From NCBI GenBank assembly GCA_015232935.1, contig JADFYT010000169.1, positions 1 through 5,505 on the forward strand: a stretch of 5,505 nucleotides of DNA, given 5' to 3'. Source of the stretch: Desulfamplus sp. Lineage in GTDB: Bacteria > Desulfobacterota > Desulfobacteria > Desulfobacterales > Desulfobacteraceae. The notes under the pieces were generated by a model. The model saw only the letters and a list, made by a program, of their open reading frames with translations. It searched no databases and was not told the origin of the DNA. This document shows positions 1 through 5,383 of the stretch, one piece after another; the stretch's first letter is position 1, and each line of letters begins with the position of its first letter. The translations under genes and the position numbers were made by a program.

Positions 1-2
1 AC

Positions 3-149
3 ATTGTAAAGAGCTTCATATCTGGAAGCGGTGCGGAACCAAATCAGCTTATTGTGGAGGGAAAAGGGGGAGAGGAACCTTTAGGTGATAATGCCACAGC
101 CCAGGGCAGACAGACGAATCGGAGGGTGGAACTGGAGTTTGTTCCTTGA
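3..149 (+). CDS. OmpA-family protein, C-terminal end (partial, 5' end outside window)
   Basis: The open frame enters from the left edge and stops with TGA at 147-149, giving 48 residues. The tail has the layout of the OmpA/MotB-like peptidoglycan-binding domain: a short helix end (IVKSFISGSGA), a strand (NQLIVEGKGGEEPL), then DNATAQGRQTNRRVELEF. The N-x(6)-G-R-x(2)-N-R-R-V-E pattern is the family's most conserved C-terminal signature, and its arginines help bind the diaminopimelate stem peptide. The protein therefore probably anchors an outer-membrane or periplasmic component to peptidoglycan. The rest of the protein (barrel, lipoprotein or TPR parts) is not visible, so the subfamily cannot be told. 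The next gene on the same strand starts about 225 bp downstream and has its own promoter candidate, so co-transcription is uncertain. Confidence 0.88.
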   Translation: MVKSFISGSGAEPNQLIVEGKGGEEPLGDNATAQGRQTNRRVELEFVP

Positions 150-194
150 AGCCTTTTTTGCAAGACATACAATCAGAATCCTTCATTTGCCAGT

Positions 195-223
195 TTGACA
201 CCTTTTTGAGTCCAATTTACAGT
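195..223 (+). promoter_or_regulatory. Candidate sigma-70 promoter for the TPR lipoprotein gene
   Basis: A perfect -35 hexamer TTGACA (195-200) is followed after 17 bp by TACAGT (218-223), which matches the -10 consensus at 4 of 6 positions including the key A2 and T6. Transcription would begin near 230, just before the 14-bp hairpin at 232-272, giving a leader of about 147 nt to the preferred ATG at 377. The -35 element overlaps the left arm of the longer inverted repeat, which could be an operator. This is read from consensus only. Confidence 0.42.
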
Positions 224-253
224 TTATCGTAAGATTGCCTCAAAAAAGTGTCA
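196..253. repeat. Long-range inverted repeat, 15-bp arms with one mismatch
   Basis: Arm TGACACCTTTTTGAG (196-210) is the reverse complement of CTCAAAAAAGTGTCA (239-253) at 14 of 15 positions, with 28 nt between. The right arm overlaps the left arm and loop of the hairpin at 232-272, so the two foldings exclude each other in single-stranded nucleic acid. The left arm overlaps the candidate -35 box. If transcription starts near 230 the left arm is not in the RNA, and the pair would then act as a DNA-level site; if the transcript comes from upstream, it could fold as RNA. Confidence 0.6.
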
Positions 254-272
254 ACTACTTTTGAGGCAATCT
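232..272. repeat. Perfect 14-bp inverted repeat (hairpin) in the leader
   Basis: AGATTGCCTCAAAA (232-245) and TTTTGAGGCAATCT (259-272) are exact reverse complements around a 13-nt loop. No T run follows on either strand, so this is not a standard intrinsic terminator. If the promoter at 195-223 is used, the stem sits at the extreme 5' end of the mRNA, where it could stabilise the transcript or serve as a regulator-binding site. The function is unknown. Confidence 0.75.
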
Positions 273-376
273 CCTGAAAATGGGAATTTGGCTAAAAGAA
301 AATGTGAATATGGTTAAAGAAAGTGTCAACCGACAAAAGAAGGATGGTAAAATCCATACAGGATAAAAAACAATCA

Positions 377-2704
377 ATGCGTACCATTATATTTATTACA
401 CTTATAATATTTTTTTCATCATGCACCAGCAATGACCAAAGCAAATTTTCAGAGCATCTGGAAAGTGCTAAAAAGCATATTGCAGAAAACAGACTTCGCA
501 ATGCGACGATTGAACTTAGAAATGCCATACAGATTGATCCTGAAAACGATCAGGCCAACTATCTTTTAGGTGAAACCTATATAAAACTTGACGACCAGAA
601 AAGAGGCATCTATTACTACAGCCGTGCGGCGGAGCTAAATCCTGACAACCTTGATGCCCAACTGAAAATGGGGCAAATTTATATCAAGGAGGACAAGCTG
701 CTGGATGCCAGAAGTATTGTATCAAAAGTGATGAGAATTGACCCCAAAAATATTGAAGCATATCATCTTCTTGCAGCCATTCAGATAAAAGAGAAAAATC
801 CGGAAGCTGCCATAGCGACAATGGAGCAAGCCGTATCGTTAGCTCCTGACGACTTTAAGCCCAATATGTTTCTTGCCAACCTTTACGACAATGCAGGGAA
901 AACCGAGCTTGCAGAAAAAGCATATCTCAGAACCATAGCTTTGGATTCTTCAGAACGGGCTGCGTATTACGAACTGTCAAGATTATATATAAAGAACAGA
1001 CATTGGGAAAAAGCAGAATCCATATTAAAAAATGCAACCTCAACCCCGGGCATCAAGGCTGCCAAATACACTGATCTGGCCAATTTTTATGAATCATCGA
1101 ATAAATTTGATCTGGCTGAAGAAAATTATATCAAAGCAGTTTCATCTGAACCCCAGACCCTTGAACCCCTCATGAACCTGGCTGAATTTTACGTCAGGAT
1201 CAACAATATGGAAAAAGCCATTGTTGAAATCAACAAAGCTCTTGAATTGAAACAGGAAACACTTAGGGTTTTAACTGCTATCGGGCAGCTATATTTTCAC
1301 TTCAAAGAGATTGAAAAAGCAGAATCCCATGTCAGCCAGGTTCTTGACAAGAACAGTAACTATATTGATGCTCTGAATCTGAAAGGCAGAATCCTGATTT
1401 ATCAAAAAAAATTCTCTGAGGCATTTGACCAGTTCGATAAAATCCTGGATCTTGATCCATATAGTGCAACTGCCTATTATTACAAGGCTATCTGTATCAA
1501 GGAAAAAGGAGGGAAACCGGTGCCTGGTCAGGATGTTTACCGAGCTGCGGCAGGTCTTCTGGATGCACCTGAACTTTTTGATGCTCAAATGGTAAAAGAC
1601 TATCTCACATCAGCGACAATGTTAGATCCGGATTTTCTTGATGCACGAATAAGGCTTGCAGAGATTTATCTTGCCGAAAAAGACCTGTTCAAGGCACGCG
1701 AGCAAATTGAAAAAATTTTAAGTTTGAATAAAGCAGGTATTACTGTTTTAAATCTGTTGAGCGAGTTGAAACATATAGAGGGAGACTTTGAAAGTGCAGA
1801 AAAATTTTGCAAAATTATATTGAAGCAAAGCCCTGATTATGTTCCAGGCCATATCCGTCTTGGCATTGTATATAAATCCTGGGGGAAAAATCAGCTTGCA
1901 CTTGAATCGTTCAAGCAGGCTTTTGAACTATCTTCTGAACAAACAGATATTCTTAAATTGATTGTAAATATTTATCTTGAGGAAAAACAATATAAAGAGG
2001 CTCTTGAATTTATAGAGAAACACAAAACATCAGCAGATGCTGAAAAAGAAGCGATATTCACCCATTTAGCAGGGGAAGTATTGCTTGAAAACAATGATAA
2101 AGAAAAAGCATATAACTATTTCAAAAAATCAATGGAACTCGATTCAGGTTATCTGCCGGCTTACATCTCTCTTGGAGGATTGCTGATTGAACAGAGACAA
2201 TTTGAAAATGCCTTTCCCTTATACGAGAAGGTATTGGCAATAAACCCTTCGCACATACCCGCCTTGCTTGCAACTGGATATCTTTACGATATTAAGGGTG
2301 AGTATCAAAAAGCAGAGGCACAGTATAGAAAAGTTCTTGAAATTGATCCTGATCATGTAAATGCCGCAAACAATCTTGCTTTTATCCTTTCTGAAAAAAA
2401 GGAAGGTATTGATGAGGCATTCAGCCTTGCACGCCATGCCAAAATGAAAAACCCCAAAGACCCCAATATTCTGGATACCATAGGGTGGATTTACTACAAA
2501 AAAGGCAGTTATGGAAGTGCCATATCTGAATTTAAAGAGAGCCTGCAACTGAACCCTGACAATCCGGTTACCTGCTATCACTTAGGACTGGCATATTATA
2601 AAAACAGAGAGTATGAGCAGGCAAGAGCCTATCTTGGAAAAGCCATAGATATTGATCCAGACTTCAATGGTGCAGATATGGCCAGGCAGTTGCTTAATAA
2701 ATAG
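377..2704 (+). CDS. TPR-repeat lipoprotein, PrsT-like (PEP-CTERM/exosortase system)
   Basis: From the ATG at 377 the product is 775 aa. Its N-terminus MRTIIFITLIIFFSSC is a short lipoprotein signal: one Arg, about 11 hydrophobic residues and a lipobox FSSC with Cys16 as the lipidated residue. The lipobox has Phe where Leu is commoner. The rest is almost all tetratricopeptide repeats, about 21-22 units of 34 aa, with recurring A-x-Y/L-x(2)-L-x(3)-Y, A-x(3)-A and LDPD/INPS ends. The opening unit (IELRNAIQIDPEN) and the C-terminal units (NNLAFILSEK, ILDTIGWIYYKKG, YHLGLAYYKN) resemble PrsT, the TPR protein of exosortase loci. PrsT proteins are usually somewhat longer. The adjacent PEP-CTERM gene supports this assignment; a generic TPR lipoprotein is the alternative. 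It likely acts as a periplasmic or outer-membrane scaffold in polymer or protein export. Start choice: the frame is open to GTG 323 and ATG 344. ATG 377 gives the most typical signal peptide but only a distant AGGA (360-363), while ATG 344 has AGAAGG immediately against it. One repeat is irregular (1499-1635). Confidence 0.85.
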   Translation: MRTIIFITLIIFFSSCTSNDQSKFSEHLESAKKHIAENRLRNATIELRNAIQIDPENDQANYLLGETYIKLDDQKRGIYYYSRAAELNPDNLDAQLKMGQIYIKEDKLLDARSIVSKVMRIDPKNIEAYHLLAAIQIKEKNPEAAIATMEQAVSLAPDDFKPNMFLANLYDNAGKTELAEKAYLRTIALDSSERAAYYELSRLYIKNRHWEKAESILKNATSTPGIKAAKYTDLANFYESSNKFDLAEENYIKAVSSEPQTLEPLMNLAEFYVRINNMEKAIVEINKALELKQETLRVLTAIGQLYFHFKEIEKAESHVSQVLDKNSNYIDALNLKGRILIYQKKFSEAFDQFDKILDLDPYSATAYYYKAICIKEKGGKPVPGQDVYRAAAGLLDAPELFDAQMVKDYLTSATMLDPDFLDARIRLAEIYLAEKDLFKAREQIEKILSLNKAGITVLNLLSELKHIEGDFESAEKFCKIILKQSPDYVPGHIRLGIVYKSWGKNQLALESFKQAFELSSEQTDILKLIVNIYLEEKQYKEALEFIEKHKTSADAEKEAIFTHLAGEVLLENNDKEKAYNYFKKSMELDSGYLPAYISLGGLLIEQRQFENAFPLYEKVLAINPSHIPALLATGYLYDIKGEYQKAEAQYRKVLEIDPDHVNAANNLAFILSEKKEGIDEAFSLARHAKMKNPKDPNILDTIGWIYYKKGSYGSAISEFKESLQLNPDNPVTCYHLGLAYYKNREYEQARAYLGKAIDIDPDFNGADMARQLLNK

Positions 2705-2716
2705 AGGATAGGGAAA

Positions 2717-2729
2717 AATCAATTTAATA
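2717..2729 (+). promoter_or_regulatory. Candidate IHF-binding site
   Basis: AATCAATTTAATA matches the IHF consensus WATCAANNNNTTR at all fixed positions but one (A for the first T of TTR). It lies roughly -57 to -45 relative to the start predicted from the sigma-54 element, a usual place for IHF to bend DNA between an enhancer-bound activator and sigma-54 polymerase. The region is AT-rich, so a chance match is possible. Confidence 0.4.
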
Positions 2730-2746
2730 ATATGAATATTGTTTTT

Positions 2747-2763
2747 TTGGCATGGATAATGCA
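2747..2763 (+). promoter_or_regulatory. Sigma-54 (RpoN) -24/-12 promoter for the PEP-CTERM gene
   Basis: TTGGCATGGATAATGCA fits YTGGCACG-N4-TTGCW with two mismatches (T for C in the -24 block, A for the first T of the -12 block). It keeps the invariant GG (2749-2750) and GC (2761-2762) with exactly 10 bp between them. A seven-base T run lies immediately upstream and overlaps its first bases. Transcription would begin near 2774. PEP-CTERM genes in several bacteria are controlled by RpoN with the PrsK/PrsR two-component pair, so the position directly before such a gene is meaningful. Confidence 0.72.
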
Positions 2764-2846
2764 CAATCTTTATTAAGATGAAGATATTCAAATACAGATA
2801 TTTTTTCAAATATTCATTTTATTTAAATGAGATGTGAGGTGAAATT

Positions 2847-3572
2847 ATGAAAACCATTAAAAGCATTGTTTATACTTCTTTATATTTTTTACTCTTGAGC
2901 AGTACTGCTTTTGCTGTTCCTTATTTGCAACTGGATGCAAGTAACAGCACATACAACGACGATACAGAGTCCATTGTGTCCAATTCTGATATATTTACTC
3001 TATATGCACTTGTGAATGATTCTACCCTCAACTTGAACACTGATACAAAAACATTCTACATTTCAATTGCCCTGCCTACAAATGTTGAAAATAACAATAA
3101 TGACTTTGGCTCTTTTTCTGTTGGAAGCAAAACATATTATTATTCTGATTTAAAGTATGGAACTCCAAGCAAGTTACCTAAACATGACATATTTCCCACT
3201 TACTACGTAGAACGATCCTTCACTTTTAGTAATCTCACCGGCAGCAATGAGTCTAAAGACAGAGCTACATCCTATAATTCTGAAGATACTCCAGGAGGTC
3301 TTACTACGACTACGAATGTCAATGGATCGCTTGCATATGCAGCATTTGACATTGATATCTCCAATTTGAATCCGAAATATCAGCTTCATTTTGATTTATA
3401 CACCTACAGCAGTAACGGCAAAATCACTAAAGCTCCTTTTTCCCATGACGCTGAAACAGGCATCAGAACAAATCCACCACCAGATAACCCTGTACCAGAG
3501 CCTTCAACAATAATGCTTCTTGGTTTTGGTCTTCTCGGACTTTCAATGATTGGCCGGAAAAAGATTGTTTAG
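2847..3572 (+). CDS. Secreted PEP-CTERM sorting-domain protein (choice-of-anchor N-like)
   Basis: The 241-aa product starts with a Sec signal peptide: MKTIK, a hydrophobic core, and a cleavage site after AFA at about residue 23. It ends with a textbook PEP-CTERM signal: VPEP at 216-219, a hydrophobic segment (IMLLGFGLLGLSMI) and a basic RKK tail. Exosortase recognises the PEP motif, removes the tail and links the protein to the surface or releases it into the matrix. The body is rich in Ser, Thr, Asn and Tyr, has no Cys in the mature part, and looks like a beta-rich extracellular domain. Segments such as VPYLQLDASNSTY, FTLYALV, KHDIFPTYYVE, SYNSEDTPGG, HFDLYTYSS and APFSHDAETG resemble the family NCBI calls choice-of-anchor N; this is from memory, and its function is unknown. 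The start is fixed by GAGGTG five bases upstream and by the signal peptide. A sigma-54 promoter precedes the gene and a strong terminator follows it, so it is probably a single-gene transcript. Confidence 0.92.
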   Translation: MKTIKSIVYTSLYFLLLSSTAFAVPYLQLDASNSTYNDDTESIVSNSDIFTLYALVNDSTLNLNTDTKTFYISIALPTNVENNNNDFGSFSVGSKTYYYSDLKYGTPSKLPKHDIFPTYYVERSFTFSNLTGSNESKDRATSYNSEDTPGGLTTTTNVNGSLAYAAFDIDISNLNPKYQLHFDLYTYSSNGKITKAPFSHDAETGIRTNPPPDNPVPEPSTIMLLGFGLLGLSMIGRKKIV

Positions 3573-3606
3573 CAGACCCATCATACAAAACTATACAAAA
3601 AAATAT

Positions 3607-3645
3607 AAAGGCAGCGTTATTGTGGTAAAAAACGCTGCCTTTTTT
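3607..3645 (+). terminator. Intrinsic terminator after the PEP-CTERM gene, possibly bidirectional
   Basis: A perfect 12-bp stem pairs AAAGGCAGCGTT (3607-3618) with AACGCTGCCTTT (3631-3642) around a 12-nt loop. T3640-T3645 provides the U tract, starting within the stem. It ends 35-73 bp after the PEP-CTERM stop. An A-rich run on its left side means the minus-strand transcript also gets a U-rich tail, so it may also stop transcription arriving from the convergent PilZ gene. Confidence 0.88.
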
Positions 3646-3677
3646 GTTGCCACAAATATTCATTAGCCCTGCTGTCA

Positions 3678-3839
3678 ATGGTCAAAATCCTGTACCGGGA
3701 CAGAAAGGGATTCTGCCTGTGGCACAAACGTCTGGAGAAGGATTCCTTCAAATGGCCAGCCTCAAAAGCAGAGGTTATGACCATTATCTCATAAGTGGCT
3801 GAGGGCTACAAGGTGCGGTTCATTGAGCATTTACGTTGA
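3678..3839 (+). pseudogene. IS66-family TnpB (Orf2) remnant
   Basis: The frame from ATG 3678 gives MV then KILYRDRKGFCLWHKRLEK, followed by DSFKWPASKAEVMTIIS and a TAA stop at 3792-3794. This is the hallmark core of IS66 Orf2/TnpB (K-x-L-x-x-D-R-x-G-F-C-L-W-x-K-R-L-E-K-x-x-F-x-W-P). Intact TnpB is about 110-120 aa. Here the N-terminal half, including the usual F-V-F-x-N-R-R segment, is missing; the codons before 3678 do not match. After the stop the same frame continues with AEGYKVRFIEHLR to TGA 3837-3839, which resembles the usual LL-x-G-x C-terminus, so a small deletion or premature stop has broken the gene. No tnpA or tnpC is present. The element is dead and the strand is +. Confidence 0.8.
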
Positions 3840-3915
3840 ACCTGCTTTGCTGGATACCATTGACAAGGCCGACAAACGGAGTGCTGTTAGGTGTCTGGTT
3901 GATGAAGATGAATAG
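3823..3915 (+). CDS. Tiny ORF, ribbon-helix-helix-like (possible antitoxin remnant)
   Basis: A TTG start at 3823 with AGGTG (3811-3815) seven bases upstream would give 30 aa: MSIYVEPALLDTIDKADKRS followed by AVRCLVDEDE and TAG at 3913-3915. A short strand with alternating residues (SIYVEP), an amphipathic helix (ALLDTIDKAD), then RSAV-RCLVDE is the order of MetJ/Arc/CopG-type ribbon-helix-helix antitoxins. Such proteins are usually 45-80 aa and have a longer turn (e.g. GRSRS) before the second helix, which here seems shortened by several residues. No toxin gene follows; the convergent PilZ stop lies 11 bp further on. It could be a decayed antitoxin or a chance frame over IS66 debris. Confidence 0.25.
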   Translation: MSIYVEPALLDTIDKADKRSAVRCLVDEDE

Positions 3916-3925
3916 TTTGGAACAG

Positions 3926-5197
3926 CTATGACTTAAGTGTTGAGAGATGCTTTGTAATAGCTTTTTTGGTGGAGTCTGAAATTTCAGTAAACATTATGCC
4001 GTATGAAAGTGTGAGCTGTTTTTTCTTGATGTTCTTGATAACACCCGAGATCGTGTAGATTTCAACATCTCCAGGGAATGTACACTGTACTTTTATGGTA
4101 TCATTTATCTTTGCAATATAGTTCTTTTCAGTTGGCTGGTAAGTTGCCTCAAGACGACATCCATTAGCATTGATATCGTTTATGATGGACTCCTTGCCCG
4201 ACCCCTTGAAAATAATGGTTGAAGGGATTCTGCATGTAACCCTTGAAGATGACCGAAGTGTTTTTACAGTCAACTCTTTGGGATACTCAAGAACAACGGC
4301 ACGGATGGGCTTGGTAAGAAGTTCAATTATGGAAGAGGAAAAAATAAATATCTGACCATCAAAAAGGCATTCTATCAAGATTTTGTTGCCTTGAAAGAGT
4401 TTGGGTTTTACAGTGGTGTATGGTGCGGGATGATCAATAAGAACATACTCATATCTATGGGTTCCTACAAAATTTGCGGTAACAGGAAGGGCAATGCCAT
4501 CAATTTTTAGAGAGAGGTTTGTGCCGCTCTCAATTTTTATGTTTACATCCTTGCCTGTATATACTTCATGACTTTTTTGCTGCACGGGGTTCTGTTCGGA
4601 ATTTTCCGATGAGTTCTGGCCATTGTCATCACTATCCTCAGTTTCAGGAGCTGGTTCAGGTGGTGTATATTTGTTGTTTTTGGCATCCTTTAAAATAGCA
4701 ATCTGCTCCTGAGATACCTTGTATTTTTGTTTGTACTCATTCTCTTCTGGTTTAAAGGATTGAATTTTTTCTATATACTCCTCTTTAGAAAGAACTCCGT
4801 CTTCCAGCAGCTTTGCCTCCTGCTGTATGCTTTTTTTTATTTCTGTAAACTTTTCGGCAGCATATTTTTTATCTTCGATATATGAGTCAATCCGCCTGTC
4901 AATCTCATCTGACAGCTTTATCAAGCCTGGCCTGTGTTTATCAAGAAAAGCGGTGTACTGTTCGTGCAGGGAGTCAAATCTGTCCTGTGCGATATGATCC
5001 TTTGTCTCCAGGAGTTTATCAAGCTTTGTCTGAACCGCCTGAATGGCTGAAAACGTGTCACAGTACCGTTTTGCAAGTCCGTTGTCATCCATCTTGACAA
5101 ATGCATTCTGCTGTTTTGACGCGTCCTCTTCTTGTACCGAAGACTCATCATCCTTTTTGCTGAACATGTTGGAAATCGGCTTAAAAAGAGATTTCAT
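3926..5197 (-). CDS. PilZ-domain protein with N-terminal coiled coil and YcgR-like PilZN domain
   Basis: This 423-aa predicted cytosolic protein has no signal peptide or membrane helix. Residues 1-35 form a charged leader. Residues about 40-175 are Lys/Glu/Gln-rich and likely coiled coil. Residues 176-210 form an acidic Pro/Ser/Asn linker (PEPAPETEDSDDNGQNSSEN). Residues about 218-312 match the YcgR/PilZN fold (GTNLSLKIDG, FVGTHRYEYVLIDHP, FQGNKILIECLFDGQIFIF), and residues 313-423 are PilZ. The cyclic-di-GMP motif is R315-SSS-R319, then D341-I-N-A-N-G346, i.e. RxxxR and DxNxxG where Ser is usual in DxSxxG. YcgR-type proteins bind cyclic di-GMP and act as flagellar brakes or signal adaptors; the coiled-coil extension suggests a different partner. 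The start at 5197 has a Shine-Dalgarno AAGGTG (5208-5213) ten bases upstream. It is convergent with the PEP-CTERM gene and 186 bp downstream of another minus-strand gene. Its own terminator is not visible before the IS66 remnant. Confidence 0.88.
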   Translation of the reverse strand: MKSLFKPISNMFSKKDDESSVQEEDASKQQNAFVKMDDNGLAKRYCDTFSAIQAVQTKLDKLLETKDHIAQDRFDSLHEQYTAFLDKHRPGLIKLSDEIDRRIDSYIEDKKYAAEKFTEIKKSIQQEAKLLEDGVLSKEEYIEKIQSFKPEENEYKQKYKVSQEQIAILKDAKNNKYTPPEPAPETEDSDDNGQNSSENSEQNPVQQKSHEVYTGKDVNIKIESGTNLSLKIDGIALPVTANFVGTHRYEYVLIDHPAPYTTVKPKLFQGNKILIECLFDGQIFIFSSSIIELLTKPIRAVVLEYPKELTVKTLRSSSRVTCRIPSTIIFKGSGKESIINDINANGCRLEATYQPTEKNYIAKINDTIKVQCTFPGDVEIYTISGVIKNIKKKQLTLSYGIMFTEISDSTKKAITKHLSTLKS

Positions 5198-5383
5198 ATT
5201 TTAAATACACCTTATTTTTTTAGAATGGCGTAAACTCCCCGATAACCTCAAGGGTTTGGGGGATGGTGTTGTTTATCGATATAACATATGCTGCCGTCTG
5301 TTTCTAATGCAAGTCAATTCAAGGTTTTCAATAATGAAAAATGATATTTTAATCAAGAATAAAACAAGCATGTCCCTATTTTG
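5198..5383. other. Intergenic region upstream of the PilZ gene
   Basis: There is no gene in this 186-bp gap. On the minus strand a weak extended -10 candidate, TGT then TATATC, lies at 5278-5286, with TAGAAA 17 bp upstream as a poor -35. It would give a leader of about 75 nt to the PilZ start. The C-rich and G-rich patches near 5235-5262 can form only a 5-bp stem. No clear terminator for the upstream minus-strand gene is seen, so read-through into the PilZ gene is possible. Confidence 0.4.

Larger units (their letters stand above)
150..376. other. Intergenic leader region between the OmpA-type gene and the TPR lipoprotein gene
   Basis: No convincing gene lies here. The stretch holds a sigma-70-like promoter candidate (195-223), two overlapping inverted repeats (196-253 and 232-272) and an 11-bp direct repeat (245-255 and 320-330). 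A T run at 154-159 follows the OmpA-type stop, but only a weak 5-bp stem (128-132 with 141-145) precedes it, so no terminator is called. The reading frame of the TPR gene is open back to a GTG at 323, so the right end of this region could be coding if an upstream start is used. Confidence 0.6.
2705..2846. other. Regulatory gap upstream of the PEP-CTERM gene
   Basis: This AT-rich, 142-bp gap contains an IHF-like site (2717-2729), a T run (2742-2748), a sigma-54 promoter (2747-2763) and a Shine-Dalgarno GAGGTG (2836-2841) five bases before the ATG at 2847. No good terminator for the TPR gene is seen. The 5' untranslated region would be about 73 nt and very AT-rich, with no stable fold that I can find by eye. 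Confidence 0.6.
3646..3925. other. Degenerate region between the terminator and the PilZ gene
   Basis: This 280-bp stretch separates two convergent genes. It contains the IS66-type tnpB remnant (3678-3839) and a tiny ribbon-helix-helix-like ORF (3823-3915) overlapping its end. No inverted terminal repeats, target duplications or functional gene are seen. It looks like the scar of a lost insertion element. Confidence 0.6.

Noticed and set aside
232..272. Hairpin as intrinsic terminator of the OmpA-type gene
   Set aside because: The stem is perfect, but neither side is followed by a T run (the plus strand continues CCTGAAAATGG), so it is listed as an inverted repeat only.
323..376. GTG 323 or ATG 344 as the true start of the TPR lipoprotein
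   Set aside because: GTG 323 has no ribosome site, and ATG 344 has AGAAGG directly abutting it with no spacer. ATG 377 gives a standard short lipoprotein signal. ATG 344 remains possible.
1289..1588. Minus-strand open frames within the TPR gene (e.g. 1289-1588, 2219-2581)
   Set aside because: They are antisense shadows of the repeat protein with no domain, signal or ribosome site of their own.
2717..2748. Possible terminator of the TPR gene (CAAT/ATTG stem followed by seven T)
   Set aside because: Only about four A/T-rich pairs form the stem. The T run is better explained as part of the sigma-54 promoter context.
2807..3664. Twelve-base direct repeat CAAATATTCATT at 2807-2818 and 3653-3664 flanking the PEP-CTERM gene
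   Set aside because: It is very AT-rich and of low complexity. Nothing else suggests the gene is a mobile unit, so chance is the simpler explanation.
4882..5151. Open frames overlapping the PilZ gene in other frames
   Set aside because: They have Arg/Ser/Cys-rich unnatural composition and lie fully inside a well-supported gene.
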